Made by a program: the position numbers and the translations under genes. The notes below the pieces were generated by a model. The model made no database searches. It had not been told where the DNA came from and saw only the letters and a program-made list of their open reading frames with translations. A DNA stretch of 64,000 nucleotides, taken from an uncultured Anaerolineales bacterium. Its GTDB lineage: Bacteria; Chloroflexota; Anaerolineae; Anaerolineales; Villigracilaceae. Within the stretch, counting starts at the first letter, position 1. The number at the start of each line of letters is the position of its first letter. Below are positions 26,091-36,868 of the stretch, piece after piece. The stretch lies in contig CALGPL010000010.1 in assembly GCA_937960595.1 (NCBI GenBank), forward strand, positions 92,944-156,943, given 5' to 3'.

Positions 26091-26853
26091 CGAGCACCAG
26101 ACTGACCGGACAATGGTCCGAGCCCATCACCTCGTCATGGATTTCGGCAGCCAAGATGCGTTCCCGCAAATCGGGCGAGACCAGGAAGTAATCCAGCCGC
26201 CAGCCGACGTTGCGCTCGCGGGCGCGCGTGACCATGTCCCACCAGGTGTACTTGACCGTATCGGGATGCAAATGCCGGAAGGTATCCACCAGGCCGGCCT
26301 CGAAAAATTCGCCCAGCCCGGCGCGTTCCTCGGGCAGGAAACCGCTGGTCTTGACGTTCTCTTTCGGACGGGCGAGATCGATCTCAGCGTAGGCCGTGTT
26401 GAAATCGCCGGCCACGACCACGCGCCGGCCGGCTTCCAGGTAGCCCCGCGCCAGGTCCAGAAAGCGCTTGTAAAAGGCCAGTTTGTGAGCGACCCATTCG
26501 GGGCCGCGCCCGCCATTGGGAAAATAGATGTTGAAAAAGACGAACGGCTCGAACTCATGGATGAGCGTGCGACCGTCTGTGTCGAAGCGCGGATCCCCCA
26601 GCCCCTCGACTACCCGCTGCGGGGCGCGGCGGGAGAAAGTCGCCACGCCGCTGTACCCCTTGCGCTCGGCCGCGCTCCAGGCCGCCTGGTACCCCGACGG
26701 GCTGCGCAGCGCCGCCGAGAGTTGGTCGGGGTGCGCTTTCGTCTCCTGAACGGCGACCACGTCCGCCCCGCAGCCGGCCAGCCAATCGAGGAAACCTTTC
26801 TTCTCTGCCGCCCGAATGCCGTTGACGTTCCACGAAATCAATTTCCAGGTCAT
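26083..26853 (-). CDS. xth: Exonuclease III / AP endonuclease
   Basis: A 256-residue enzyme of the ExoIII family cutting DNA at abasic sites. Motifs are complete: ISWNVNGIRA, VQETKAHPDQL, GVATFSRR, AGDFNTAYAEIDLARP, VGWRLDYFLVSP and GSDHCPVSL with the catalytic Asp-His. The start at MTWKLISWN matches the family; the frame extends nine codons further without support. It lies just below a small conserved-looking gene and overlaps the sirtuin gene. Confidence 0.94.
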   Translation of the reverse strand: MTWKLISWNVNGIRAAEKKGFLDWLAGCGADVVAVQETKAHPDQLSAALRSPSGYQAAWSAAERKGYSGVATFSRRAPQRVVEGLGDPRFDTDGRTLIHEFEPFVFFNIYFPNGGRGPEWVAHKLAFYKRFLDLARGYLEAGRRVVVAGDFNTAYAEIDLARPKENVKTSGFLPEERAGLGEFFEAGLVDTFRHLHPDTVKYTWWDMVTRARERNVGWRLDYFLVSPDLRERILAAEIHDEVMGSDHCPVSLVLDV

Positions 26854-26876
26854 GCTCGCTCTGCGTCCAACGCGTC

Positions 26877-27104
26877 TCAATGCCAGCCGCCGGTTTGCAT
26901 CCGGTTGCGGATTTCATCCTGCAAGGCAGAGAGCATTTCCAGATAGGACTCGCGGTTGGCCGGACTGCCCAGGGTGGCCTGTTCCTCGAAACGGGCCAGG
27001 AAATACACCACCCACGAGAGCCAGGTGCGTGGGTTACTCTGCAATCGGGCAATCTGTTTGACAATCTCGAGCAATTCGTCGCGCAACATACTTTCTTTGC
27101 TCAT
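26877..27104 (-). CDS. Small hypothetical protein (75 aa)
   Basis: A 75-residue soluble, largely helical protein; no family recognised. AAGGAG precedes the ATG at good spacing. It is the first gene of the group with exonuclease III (23 bases apart) and sirtuin. A TACAAT -10 lies 52 bases upstream. Confidence 0.6.
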   Translation of the reverse strand: MSKESMLRDELLEIVKQIARLQSNPRTWLSWVVYFLARFEEQATLGSPANRESYLEMLSALQDEIRNRMQTGGWH

Positions 27105-27155
27105 CGTTCACTCCTTATGAATCATTTCAAATCGTTGCCGCGCCATCACCGATTA

Positions 27156-27161
27156 ATTGTA
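27156..27161 (-). promoter_or_regulatory. Candidate -10 element of the small gene-xth-sirtuin group
   Basis: TACAAT on the minus strand in the divergent gap 27105-27292. A nine-bp inverted repeat (CGGAAAATG/CATTTTCCG, 27174-27182 and 27209-27217) lies between the two divergent -10 boxes. Confidence 0.35.
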
Positions 27162-27237
27162 TCACTTCGACGCCGGAAAATGACAAAACGGCGGATCCAG
27201 GAGAAGCGCATTTTCCGCCGCGCCGCCCAAAATCAAG

Positions 27238-27243
27238 TATAAT
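27238..27243 (+). promoter_or_regulatory. -10 element of the DUF3597 gene
   Basis: TATAAT in an AT-rich stretch 50 bases before the ATG. The -35 region is weak. Confidence 0.45.
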
Positions 27244-27292
27244 AAAAAGAGTACAAACCTTATCATATTTTCCAAGAAAGGGAAAAGAAAAA

Positions 27293-27730
27293 ATGAGCAT
27301 TTTCAAGACCATCATGAGCAAACTGGGCCTCGGCAAGAAAGAGGAACCGGCCAAGGCCACAGCAGCCCCGGCCCGCCCGGCTGCCAATGCGCCCGAATAC
27401 AAGCCGATGACCCCGATGGCGAAAGCCCCGGCCCAGCCCGCCGTCCCCGCCCGGCCGGCCGCCATCTCCGAGGTGGACGTGGTCAGCAAACTGGAAGAGA
27501 TGGCCAAGTCCAACCCCGAACAACTCGACTGGAAAGTCTCCATCGTTGACCTGCTGAAACTGCTGGGCATCGACAGCAGCCTGGAAGCCCGCAAAGAACT
27601 GGCCACCGAACTCGGCTGCCCGGCCGATCTGATGGGCGATTCGGCCAAGATGAACGTCTGGCTGCACAAGACGGTGCTGAAGAAAATTGCCGAAAACGGC
27701 GGCAACATTCCGCGCGAACTGCTCGACTGA
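27293..27730 (+). CDS. DUF3597 domain protein
   Basis: A 145-residue protein. It starts MSIFKTIMSKLGLGKKEE, has an Ala/Pro-rich linker (about 20-60) and a C-terminal helical domain with KLEEMAKSNPEQLDWKVS, DLLKLLGIDSSLEARKEL and MNVWLHKTVLKKIAENGG, which is the DUF3597 core. Its fold resembles LysM-free, osmotic-stress-related small domains, but no function is established. AAGAAAGGGAAAAG precedes the ATG. A strong terminator follows. Confidence 0.88.
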   Translation: MSIFKTIMSKLGLGKKEEPAKATAAPARPAANAPEYKPMTPMAKAPAQPAVPARPAAISEVDVVSKLEEMAKSNPEQLDWKVSIVDLLKLLGIDSSLEARKELATELGCPADLMGDSAKMNVWLHKTVLKKIAENGGNIPRELLD

Positions 27731-27760
27731 TCCAAGCAACCTGCCAAACCAAACTGCCAG

Positions 27761-27792
27761 CCCGGACGAATCCCGTCCGGGTTTTGCTTTTT
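27761..27792 (+). terminator. Intrinsic terminator of the DUF3597 gene
   Basis: CCCGGACG and CGTCCGGG form an eight-bp stem with a five-base loop, followed by TTTTGCTTTTT. Confidence 0.88.
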
Positions 27793-27837
27793 CGCACAGC
27801 CTGTTAGACGGAACGTTCATATTCGGCTAAAATAGAC

Positions 27838-27843
27838 TCCTCC
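27838..27843 (+). promoter_or_regulatory. Candidate -10 element of the ABC-2 exporter genes
   Basis: TAAAAT lies 62 bases before the ATPase start, after the DUF3597 terminator. Confidence 0.35.
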
Positions 27844-27905
27844 CGCCGGCGCATCGCCCCGTGTGTGCGCCGCCGAAAACGTTGACCCTCGCCGGAAAGG
27901 CAAAC

Positions 27906-28904
27906 ATGCCTGCCATTCAAGTCAAGAATCTAACCAAAACGTTCCAAACCAGGCACAAGGCAGCCGGGCTGACAGCCAGTGTGCGCGCCCTCTTCCGGCC
28001 GCAGGTCAGCGCCGTCGAGGCGGTACGCGGCATTTCGTTCGAGATGGAAGCCGGTGAACTTCTGGGCTTCATCGGACCGAACGGGGCCGGGAAATCGACC
28101 ACCATCAAAATCCTGACCGGGATTCTCTTCCCCACCTCCGGCGAGGCCAGCGTGCTCGGATACACCCCCTGGCGACAGCGCCGCCAGTTGGCCTACCACA
28201 TCGGGACCGTTTTCGGTCAGCGGCCGCAGTTGTGGTACCACCTGCCGGCCATCGACACCCTGACCCTCTTCGGCAAGATCTACGAACTGGACGACCGCCA
28301 GACCAAAAGGCGGATTGCCGAACTGGCCGAAGCCTTCGAGATCCAGGACCTGCTCGAGACGCCGGTGCGCAAACTCTCTCTCGGTCAACGCATGCGCTGC
28401 GAGGTGGCCGCCTCCCTGCTCCACAAGCCCAAATTGCTCCTACTCGACGAACCGTCCATCGGCCTGGACGTGGTGGCCAAACAGCACATCCGCGACGCCA
28501 TCCGCGAAATGGCCGCCCGCGAAAACGTCGGCGTCCTGCTCACCTCGCACGACGCCGGCGACCTGGAAGCGCTCTGCAAACGGGTCATCATCCTCCATCA
28601 TGGACAGATCGTCTATCAGGATAAAGTTTCGACCCTCAAACGCTCCTTCCTGACCTCCAAACTGGTCGAGGTGCGTTACGCCCAGCAGGTCGCCCCCGAC
28701 TTCGAGATAGCCGGCACCGAGACGCTCAAAATCGCCCGCGAACGCTACGGCGTCAAACTGCGCTTCGACACCCGCCGCACGCCCGTCGAAAGCGTGCTGG
28801 CCCGCCTGACCGAGGCCGGCGACGTGGTCGACATCACCATCTCCGACCCGCCGCTCGAGGAGGTCATTGCCGCTATCTACGCCCAAGCCGAGAGGAACGC
28901 CTAG
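27906..28904 (+). CDS. ABC-2-type exporter ATP-binding protein
   Basis: A 332-residue ATPase subunit. Walker A is GPNGAGKST (near residue 60), the signature LSLGQRMRCE and Walker B LLLLDEPS. The long C-terminal region after residue 230 is typical of the COG4586-type exporters that pair with two distinct ABC-2 permeases. GGAAAGG precedes the ATG at 27906. The two permease genes follow only after an intervening fucosidase gene. Cargo unknown. Confidence 0.88.
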   Translation: MPAIQVKNLTKTFQTRHKAAGLTASVRALFRPQVSAVEAVRGISFEMEAGELLGFIGPNGAGKSTTIKILTGILFPTSGEASVLGYTPWRQRRQLAYHIGTVFGQRPQLWYHLPAIDTLTLFGKIYELDDRQTKRRIAELAEAFEIQDLLETPVRKLSLGQRMRCEVAASLLHKPKLLLLDEPSIGLDVVAKQHIRDAIREMAARENVGVLLTSHDAGDLEALCKRVIILHHGQIVYQDKVSTLKRSFLTSKLVEVRYAQQVAPDFEIAGTETLKIARERYGVKLRFDTRRTPVESVLARLTEAGDVVDITISDPPLEEVIAAIYAQAERNA

Positions 28905-28944
28905 CAGCCTGCCTTTCCGGCCCTTGCCACGAATAGGAGGACCC

Positions 28945-30240
28945 ATGCTCACTCCTCAGCCTACCCAGGGCGACACCGCCTGGTTCGTCCACGACCGTTT
29001 CGGGATGTTCATCCACTGGGGCTTGTACAGCCTGGCTGCCCGTCACGAGTGGGTCCAATCGCGCGAAAAAATCGCCCCCGACGACTACCAGGCGCGCTAC
29101 TTCCCCCGCTTCGACCCGCAGCGCTACGACCCGCGCGCCTGGGCGCGTCTGGCCCGCCAGGCCGGGATGAGGTACGCCGTCATCACGGCCAAACACCACG
29201 AGGGCTTCTGTTTGTGGGACTCGCAATTCACCGATTTCAAGGCCCCCAACACCCCGGCGGGCCGCGACCTGCTCGTCCCCTTCGTCGAAGCCTTCCGGGC
29301 CGAGGGGCTGCGGGTCGGCTTCTACTATTCCCTCCTCGACTGGCATCACCCCGACTTCACCCTCGACGTCTATCACCCGCTGCGCGACCACCCCGCGGCC
29401 GCCCGGCTGAACCGCGGCCGCAAAATGACGCGCTACGCCGAGTACATCCGCAACCAAGTGGCCGAACTGCTGACCCGCTTCCAGCCCGACATCTTGTGGT
29501 GCGACTTTTCCTACCCGAACAAGACCTACAAGAACTTCCCCGGCAAGGGACGCAAGGATTGGGAGAGCGAGAAACTATACGCCCTGATTCGCGAACTGGC
29601 CCCGCGCCTCATTCTGAACAACCGCCTCGACCTGCCGCCCGAACAGGCCGACGTCCACACCCCCGAACAGGTCCAGCCGACCGAGTGGGTGCGCGTCCAT
29701 GGCCGGCCGGTTGTCTGGGAGGTCTGCCAGACGTTTAGCGGCTCGTGGGGCTATCACCGCGACGAGGAAACCTGGAAAAGTCCCGCTCAACTGATTCGGA
29801 TGCTGATCAACACGGTCGCCTGCGGCGGCAACCTGCTCATGAACATCGGCCCGACCGCCCTGGGGACCTTCGACCCGCGCGCCGTCGCCGCCCTGGGCGT
29901 CTACGCCGACTGGATGGCCCTGCACGCCGAATCGATCTACGGCTGCACCCAAAGCGAATTCTCCGCCCCGCAAGACTGCCGCCTAACCCAGCGCGGAAAC
30001 AAGGTCTACGTTCACATCTTCGCCTGGCCGTTCCGGACGCTGATCCTGCGCGGACTGGGCGGGCGCGTCGACTACGCCCGCTTTCTCCACGATGGCAGCG
30101 AGGTCCAGATCCGGCCGCCGACCTGGGAGGCAGAACAACTCGGGCTGAGTGAACAGGACTTGCTGCTCTGGCTGCCGGTCAAACAGCCCGAGGTCATCGT
30201 CCCGGTCATCGAACTGACCCTGAAACCGACGCCCCTCTGA
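28945..30240 (+). CDS. Alpha-L-fucosidase family enzyme (GH29)
   Basis: A 431-residue GH29-like enzyme without signal peptide. The family hallmark HDRFGMFIHWGLYSLAA is at the N-terminus, then ITAKHHEGFCLWDS, and PDILWCDFSYPNK at the position of the nucleophile strand (the Asp after CD or an adjacent residue is the likely nucleophile). It would release terminal fucose or related sugars in the cytoplasm. AGGAGG lies seven bases before the ATG. It sits between the exporter ATPase and its permeases and is likely co-transcribed with them. Confidence 0.88.
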   Translation: MLTPQPTQGDTAWFVHDRFGMFIHWGLYSLAARHEWVQSREKIAPDDYQARYFPRFDPQRYDPRAWARLARQAGMRYAVITAKHHEGFCLWDSQFTDFKAPNTPAGRDLLVPFVEAFRAEGLRVGFYYSLLDWHHPDFTLDVYHPLRDHPAAARLNRGRKMTRYAEYIRNQVAELLTRFQPDILWCDFSYPNKTYKNFPGKGRKDWESEKLYALIRELAPRLILNNRLDLPPEQADVHTPEQVQPTEWVRVHGRPVVWEVCQTFSGSWGYHRDEETWKSPAQLIRMLINTVACGGNLLMNIGPTALGTFDPRAVAALGVYADWMALHAESIYGCTQSEFSAPQDCRLTQRGNKVYVHIFAWPFRTLILRGLGGRVDYARFLHDGSEVQIRPPTWEAEQLGLSEQDLLLWLPVKQPEVIVPVIELTLKPTPL

Positions 30241-30250
30241 GCGGGCAGAG

Positions 30251-31036
30251 ATGAAAAAATACCTCGCCATCCTCAAGATCAATCTGCTCAACAGCCTGGC
30301 TTATCCGGCCGAATTGTTGACGCGCGCCCTCGTGATCGTGCTGTTCATGTGGATTTTCTTCCAATTGTGGCGCGTGACCTTTGCCGCTGCCGGGACCGAA
30401 GCCATCCACGGCCTGACCCTGCGGGACACGATGTGGTACCTCCTGCTGGCCGAGACGCTCGAACTCGGCCGCCCTCGCCTTGCCCGTCTCATCTCGCAGC
30501 AGGTCAAGGATGGATCCATCGCCTACCTGCTCAACAAGCCCTATCATTTCCTGTTCTATCAGTTGGCCAGCGGGCTGGGAGACAGCCTGCCGCGCATGGG
30601 GATGCTCTTCCTGCTGGGCGGCGTCGTGGTCTGGGCATTGGCCGGGCCGCCGCCGGCAATCGCCCACTGGCCGCCGGCCTTCCTGGCCCTGGCCGGGGCC
30701 TGGCTGCTGCATTTCTGTTTCAATGCCCTGATCGGCCTGGCAGCCTTCCTTGCCGAAGAGGTGGCTCCCTTCGAATGGATCTATCAGAAGATGGTCTTCA
30801 TCCTGGGCGGCATGCTCATTCCGCTCGACTTCTACCCCGCCTGGCTGCAAACCGTCTGCCGCAGCCTGCCCTTCGCCTACATGATGTACGGGCCGGCGCG
30901 CCTCTTCGTCCGCCCGGAGACGACCGTCTTCGTGCAAACTCTCCTCGGCCAAATTCTCTGGCTCGCCGTCCTGGGCGGCGGCCTGGCCCTGGCCTTCGGA
31001 AGCGGCATGAGACGGCTGGCCATCAACGGCGGCTGA
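30251..31036 (+). CDS. ABC-2 family permease (first)
   Basis: A 261-residue membrane protein with six hydrophobic segments, belonging to the ABC-2/COG4587-like permeases. The N-terminus (MKKYLAILKINLLNSLAY) and the gap between helices match this family. It starts ten bases after the fucosidase stop and pairs with the next permease. Confidence 0.8.
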   Translation: MKKYLAILKINLLNSLAYPAELLTRALVIVLFMWIFFQLWRVTFAAAGTEAIHGLTLRDTMWYLLLAETLELGRPRLARLISQQVKDGSIAYLLNKPYHFLFYQLASGLGDSLPRMGMLFLLGGVVVWALAGPPPAIAHWPPAFLALAGAWLLHFCFNALIGLAAFLAEEVAPFEWIYQKMVFILGGMLIPLDFYPAWLQTVCRSLPFAYMMYGPARLFVRPETTVFVQTLLGQILWLAVLGGGLALAFGSGMRRLAINGG

Positions 31037-31091
31037 CGACACCCTTCGGCCCCCCGGCGCGTTCTGGCAAACCGCTCCTTTGCAGGCAACC

Positions 31092-31874
31092 ATGCGTGAA
31101 CTGAATTTCCTCCTCTCCCTCTGGAAGACCAACCTGGCCTCGGCCATGGAATACCGCGCTGCTTTCCTTTCCCAGGCAATTGGCATGATCCTCAACGATG
31201 GAGTTTACTTCCTGGTTTGGGTGCTGTTCTTCGACCGCTTCAAAGAGGTGCGCGGCTGGGAACTGAGCGATATGTTCCTCGTCTTCGGCATCGCCGCCGG
31301 CGCCTTTGGTCTGGCCGGCGCGTTCTTCGGCAACGCCTTCAATTTGGCCGAAATCATCACCGGCGGCCGGTTGGACTACTACCTCTCCCTGCCGCGCTCC
31401 GTCCTGCTGCACGTCCTCGCCAGCCGCGTCGTCCCGAGCGGTTTCGGCGACCTGCTCTACGGTTTCCTCAGTTATTTCGCCTCCGGCCAGGCCTCCTGGG
31501 GCGGGCTGGGTCGCTTCATCCTGGCGATCCTGTTGGCAACAGCCATCTTTATCGCCTTCTTGATCCTCGTCCAGAGCCTGGCCTTCTGGCTGGGCACCGG
31601 CGGGACGTTCACCGCTCTGGCGGTCAACGCCATCATCACGTTCGCCATCTATCCGATTACCCTCTTCAACCAGGCCGCCAAAGTGGTCCTCTTTCTGATT
31701 GTGCCGGCCGCCTTCCTGGGCGCGGTGCCGGCCGGTTTCGTGCGCGCCTTTTCCTGGCCCACCCTGGGGAGCATGGCGCTGGCAGCCGCCGGTTTCCTCG
31801 CTCTGGCACTGACCCTCTTCCATCTCGGCCTGCGCCGTTACGAAAGCGGCAGCGCCATCCAAGTCGAAGTTTGA
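31092..31874 (+). CDS. ABC-2 family permease (second)
   Basis: A 260-residue membrane protein with six hydrophobic segments, of the COG3694-like permease type, starting MRELNFLLSLWKTNLASAME. Together with the preceding permease and the ATPase at 27906 it would form one heterodimeric exporter. The ATG at 31092 is preferred to a TTG four codons upstream. Confidence 0.8.
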   Translation: MRELNFLLSLWKTNLASAMEYRAAFLSQAIGMILNDGVYFLVWVLFFDRFKEVRGWELSDMFLVFGIAAGAFGLAGAFFGNAFNLAEIITGGRLDYYLSLPRSVLLHVLASRVVPSGFGDLLYGFLSYFASGQASWGGLGRFILAILLATAIFIAFLILVQSLAFWLGTGGTFTALAVNAIITFAIYPITLFNQAAKVVLFLIVPAAFLGAVPAGFVRAFSWPTLGSMALAAAGFLALALTLFHLGLRRYESGSAIQVEV

Positions 31875-31898
31875 ATTGTGGATAACAACAGGAGACGT

Positions 31899-32321
31899 AT
31901 GACCCCCACTCAAGCACAAATCGACTCTTTTCTTGCCACCCCCGGCCTGCTCGGCCGCCTGGCCACCGTCTCGGCCGACGGCGCGCCGCACGTCGTGCCG
32001 GTCTGGTATCTGTGGGAGGAGAACTGCCTCTGGATTCATTCGTTTGCCTCGACCCGCAAAGTGCGTCACCTGCGCAAACGACCCGCCTGCGCCCTGGTGG
32101 TGGATGTCGCCGACAAGATCGAGGGGCTGACCGCCGTCCTGATCGAGGGCCAGGCAGACCTGATCACCGCGCCGCGCCCCGAGGTGCGCGCCCGCGCCGA
32201 ACGCGTCTACCGCCGTTACCTCAGCCCAGACGAACTGGCCAAGCCCGATCCGCAATCCTGGCTCGATTCCGAAGAGGGGTTGATTGTGAAAATCACCCCT
32301 CGCCAAATCATCGCCTGGTAA
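31899..32321 (+). CDS. Pyridoxamine-phosphate-oxidase-fold (PPOX class) flavin-binding protein
   Basis: A 140-residue split-barrel protein. LGRLATVSADGAPHVVPVWY is the conserved N-terminal strand region, followed by LWIHSFASTRKVRHLRKRP, a cofactor-binding loop, and VLIEGQADLI. Members bind FMN or F420 and reduce varied substrates or heme products; which cofactor is used here cannot be told. CAGGAGACGT stands before the ATG. It follows the exporter genes by 24 bases. Confidence 0.82.
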   Translation: MTPTQAQIDSFLATPGLLGRLATVSADGAPHVVPVWYLWEENCLWIHSFASTRKVRHLRKRPACALVVDVADKIEGLTAVLIEGQADLITAPRPEVRARAERVYRRYLSPDELAKPDPQSWLDSEEGLIVKITPRQIIAW

Positions 32322-32323
32322 GA

Positions 32324-32329
32324 TACAAT
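32324..32329 (+). promoter_or_regulatory. Candidate -10 element before the short frame and peptidase gene
   Basis: TACAAT lies just behind the PPOX gene, 49 bases before the 18-codon frame at 32378. Confidence 0.35.
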
Positions 32330-32377
32330 CCAAACGCACCCACAAGTTTCCAGACCCCGATTTGCCCCGGAGACGCC

Positions 32378-32434
32378 ATGAAGGACGGCTTTTGGAGAGC
32401 GCTCCAGAGAGCCATCCGTGTTTTTCTCTTCTAG
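32378..32434 (+). CDS. Possible 18-residue amphipathic peptide / leader frame
   Basis: The frame reads MKDGFWRALQRAIRVFLF and stops seven bases before the peptidase ATG. CCGGAG stands eight bases before its ATG. On a helical wheel the aromatic and aliphatic residues separate from K/R, giving a cationic amphipathic helix. The frame contains a small hairpin (TGGAG/CTCCA). It could be a leader peptide coupling translation to the next gene, or chance. Confidence 0.35.
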   Translation: MKDGFWRALQRAIRVFLF

Positions 32435-32441
32435 GATATCT

Positions 32442-33968
32442 ATGCGCAAAAACCTTCTTCTTGTCCCCTTTCTCCTCCTGTTGCTCTCCTGTCTTTGTCT
32501 CCCCGGCGGCATCCGCCAGGAGCCGGCCGCCCCGACGCCCTCCCCAACGCCGACCGCCTCTGCCACATCTGCGCCGCCATCTCCCCTGCCGCCGCCCCCC
32601 ATCGAGTGGGCCGATCGCACCGTCTTCCGCGCCGGTTGGAGGCAATCGCAATGGAGCGCGCTCGAAACCCTGCCGCCTCTCACCATTTATAATCTAAGCC
32701 TTTCCCTGGCCGAAGACATGCAACACGCGGCGGGAATCGAAGAAATCGATTACACCAACAACGAAGAGACCGCCCTGGATTCGGTCTGGTTGGCGCTCTT
32801 CCCCGAAATTCTCGGCGGCGAAATCGAGATTGGCGCCGTGCGCGTCGACGGCGCCGCCGTGACCCCCGAACGCGCCGTCGGCATGCTGCGCATCCCCCTC
32901 GCGCCGCCGCTGGAAACCGGCGATGCCCGCCTGCTTTACATCGAGTTTGCTGTGACCGTTCCCACCCGCGGCGGGCAATATTATTACGGCATCTTTGGTT
33001 ACAATCAGGGAGTGCTCTCGCTCGCCCATGCCTATCCAACCGTGCTGGTCTATGACCAGGACGGCTGGAACAACGGCCTGCCCGACACCGACGGCGACCC
33101 GCTCTTTTCGGACGCCGCCTTCTACCACGTAACGGTGGACGCCCCCGCCGATCAGGTGCTGGTCGCCAGCGGCGTGGAAATCGAACGTCGCCAGACCGGC
33201 AGCCGGCAGACCGTCCGCTACGCCTGCGGCCCGGCGCGCGACTTCTACCTGGCCGCCAGTTCGAATTTCCGGGTGGTGAGCGAGACGAGCGATGGAATCA
33301 CCATCAACAGTTATTATCCGGCCGACGCCCAGGCTGCCATTGCCCGCTCGGCCCTCGAAACCGCCCGCCAAAGCCTGGCCATCTTCGGCGATTTATTCGC
33401 CCCCTACCCCTATACCGAATTCGACATCGTTCCCATCTCCACCAGCGCCGGCGGGGTCGAATACCCCGGCCTGACCGCCATCAACCTCTCTTTTTCCTAT
33501 ACGAACGATCCCTTCCTGGAAGAGGTCGTTGCCCATGAGGTCGGCCATCAATGGTTCTATAACCTGGTCGGCAACGACACCCAGGACGAACCCTACCTGG
33601 ACGAATCGCTGACCCAATACAATACCTGCCTGTACTATGCTCAACGCTACGGGCCAGCCAGCGGCGAGGCCTGCCTGACCAGTCTGCAATCCTACTGGGA
33701 CTCGGCCAGCAGTCCCGGCCTGCCCATTGGCCTGGCCGTGAACGACTACAGCAGCCGGGATTACATTGCCATCGTCTACGGCAAGGGCGCTTTCTTCTTC
33801 GACGCCTTGCGGCAGCGTTTGGGCGAGGAGGCCTACCGCTCCCTGATGCAAGATTACAGCCAGGTCTTCTCCTGGAGGATTGGCTACACGCCCGATTTCC
33901 AGGCCCTGGCCGAGCAGCATTGTCACTGCGACCTCGACGACTTGTTCGAGAGATGGGTGTACCCATAA
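32442..33968 (+). CDS. M1-family metallopeptidase lipoprotein
   Basis: A 508-residue peptidase with a lipoprotein signal (LLLLLSCLCL, C17) and a Pro/Thr/Ser-rich linker (about 25-60). The beta-rich N-terminal domain is followed by the gluzincin core: H365-E366-V-G-H369 and E388 (HExxH-x18-E), with TSAGGVEYPGL upstream matching the substrate-anchoring GxMEN-like strand in altered form. It would be an extracellular zinc aminopeptidase-like enzyme. The start at 32442 begins the signal peptide. The C-terminal ERAP-type domain of long M1 enzymes is absent. Confidence 0.88.
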   Translation: MRKNLLLVPFLLLLLSCLCLPGGIRQEPAAPTPSPTPTASATSAPPSPLPPPPIEWADRTVFRAGWRQSQWSALETLPPLTIYNLSLSLAEDMQHAAGIEEIDYTNNEETALDSVWLALFPEILGGEIEIGAVRVDGAAVTPERAVGMLRIPLAPPLETGDARLLYIEFAVTVPTRGGQYYYGIFGYNQGVLSLAHAYPTVLVYDQDGWNNGLPDTDGDPLFSDAAFYHVTVDAPADQVLVASGVEIERRQTGSRQTVRYACGPARDFYLAASSNFRVVSETSDGITINSYYPADAQAAIARSALETARQSLAIFGDLFAPYPYTEFDIVPISTSAGGVEYPGLTAINLSFSYTNDPFLEEVVAHEVGHQWFYNLVGNDTQDEPYLDESLTQYNTCLYYAQRYGPASGEACLTSLQSYWDSASSPGLPIGLAVNDYSSRDYIAIVYGKGAFFFDALRQRLGEEAYRSLMQDYSQVFSWRIGYTPDFQALAEQHCHCDLDDLFERWVYP

Positions 33969-33990
33969 TTCGATTCTGGAGAGAGCAAGA

Positions 33991-34611
33991 ATGAAACTCA
34001 ACTATTTTATCGACACCAACAAAGGCCTCACCTTCCTGGTCATCCTGGGCCTGATGGCCTACTTCCACCGCTGGGACAACCCCACCGCCTGGATCTACCT
34101 GGCCCTGCACGGCACTTACGGTCTGCTGTGGGCGATGAAAACCCACCTTTTCCCCGACGCCAACTGGACGCGCCCAACCAGCCTGTGGTTTGGCTTGGTC
34201 TCCTGGGCCGCGCTGTCGCTCTATTGGCTGCCGGCGGTGCTCATCACCTGGTGGGATGTCCGCGCCCCGCTCTGGCTGCTGGCGCTTGCCGTCAGCCTGA
34301 ACATTTTCGGCGTCTTCTTCGTCTTCACCGCCGACATGCAAAAATTCACGGCGCTCAAACTGCGCCCCACCGAACTCATCACCGACGGCATGTTTGGCCT
34401 CTCGCGCAACATCAACTATTTCGGCGAATTCCTGATCTACTTTGCCTTTGCCCTCCTCGGCATGACCTGGGTGGCTTTCATACCGCTGTTCCTCTTCATC
34501 GTGTTCCTATGGATTCCCAACATGCTTCGCAAGGAAAAAATCCTGGCCGGCCTGCCCGGATACGAAGCCTACCGCAAGAAGGTCAAAGCCTTCTTCCCCT
34601 TCCTCTTCTGA
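33991..34611 (+). CDS. ICMT/PEMT-like membrane methyltransferase
   Basis: A 206-residue membrane protein with about five helices. The C-terminal motif GLSRNINYFGEFLIYFAF followed by KILAGLPGYEAYRKKVK matches the isoprenylcysteine/phospholipid methyltransferase fold, where RxxNYxGE and the following charged stretch bind S-adenosylmethionine. Substrate unknown. GGAGAG precedes the ATG. A bidirectional-looking hairpin follows, shared with convergent uvrB. Confidence 0.78.
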   Translation: MKLNYFIDTNKGLTFLVILGLMAYFHRWDNPTAWIYLALHGTYGLLWAMKTHLFPDANWTRPTSLWFGLVSWAALSLYWLPAVLITWWDVRAPLWLLALAVSLNIFGVFFVFTADMQKFTALKLRPTELITDGMFGLSRNINYFGEFLIYFAFALLGMTWVAFIPLFLFIVFLWIPNMLRKEKILAGLPGYEAYRKKVKAFFPFLF

Positions 34612-34732
34612 GCCGCTGCCAGATTCGTGTCATTCGAGGCTGAGAAACAGCAGCCTGCCGACCACAGCGAAAGTTTGAATCCCCTCGATGTCAAAACCTG
34701 GGGAGAACCGATCAAAGCCCAGGGAAGGACAA

Positions 34733-34764
34733 GAGAAAGCCGACGCGAAAGTCGGTTTTCTCTC
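34733..34764. terminator. Bidirectional terminator between methyltransferase gene and uvrB
   Basis: GAGAAAGCCGAC and GTCGGTTTTCTC pair imperfectly around GCGAAA (a GNRA-type loop with one extra pair). The plus-strand tail is TTTTCTCTC and the minus-strand tail TTTCTCTTG, so it serves both convergent genes. Confidence 0.75.
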
Positions 34765-34792
34765 TTCCTGACAACGGATGACGGGCGCCTGA

Positions 34793-36835
<2,043 letters not shown>

Positions 36836-36855
36836 AGGAAACTTCGCAGAAAAAC

Positions 36856-36867
36856 GAACGAGTGTTC
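36856..36867 (-). promoter_or_regulatory. LexA (SOS) operator of uvrB
   Basis: GAACGAGTGTTC is an exact GAAC-N4-GTTC (Cheo) box, the LexA site of Bacillus and related phyla. It lies between the -10 box and the uvrB start, overlapping the expected transcription start, where LexA binding would block initiation. Confidence 0.75.
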
Positions 36868-36868
36868 T

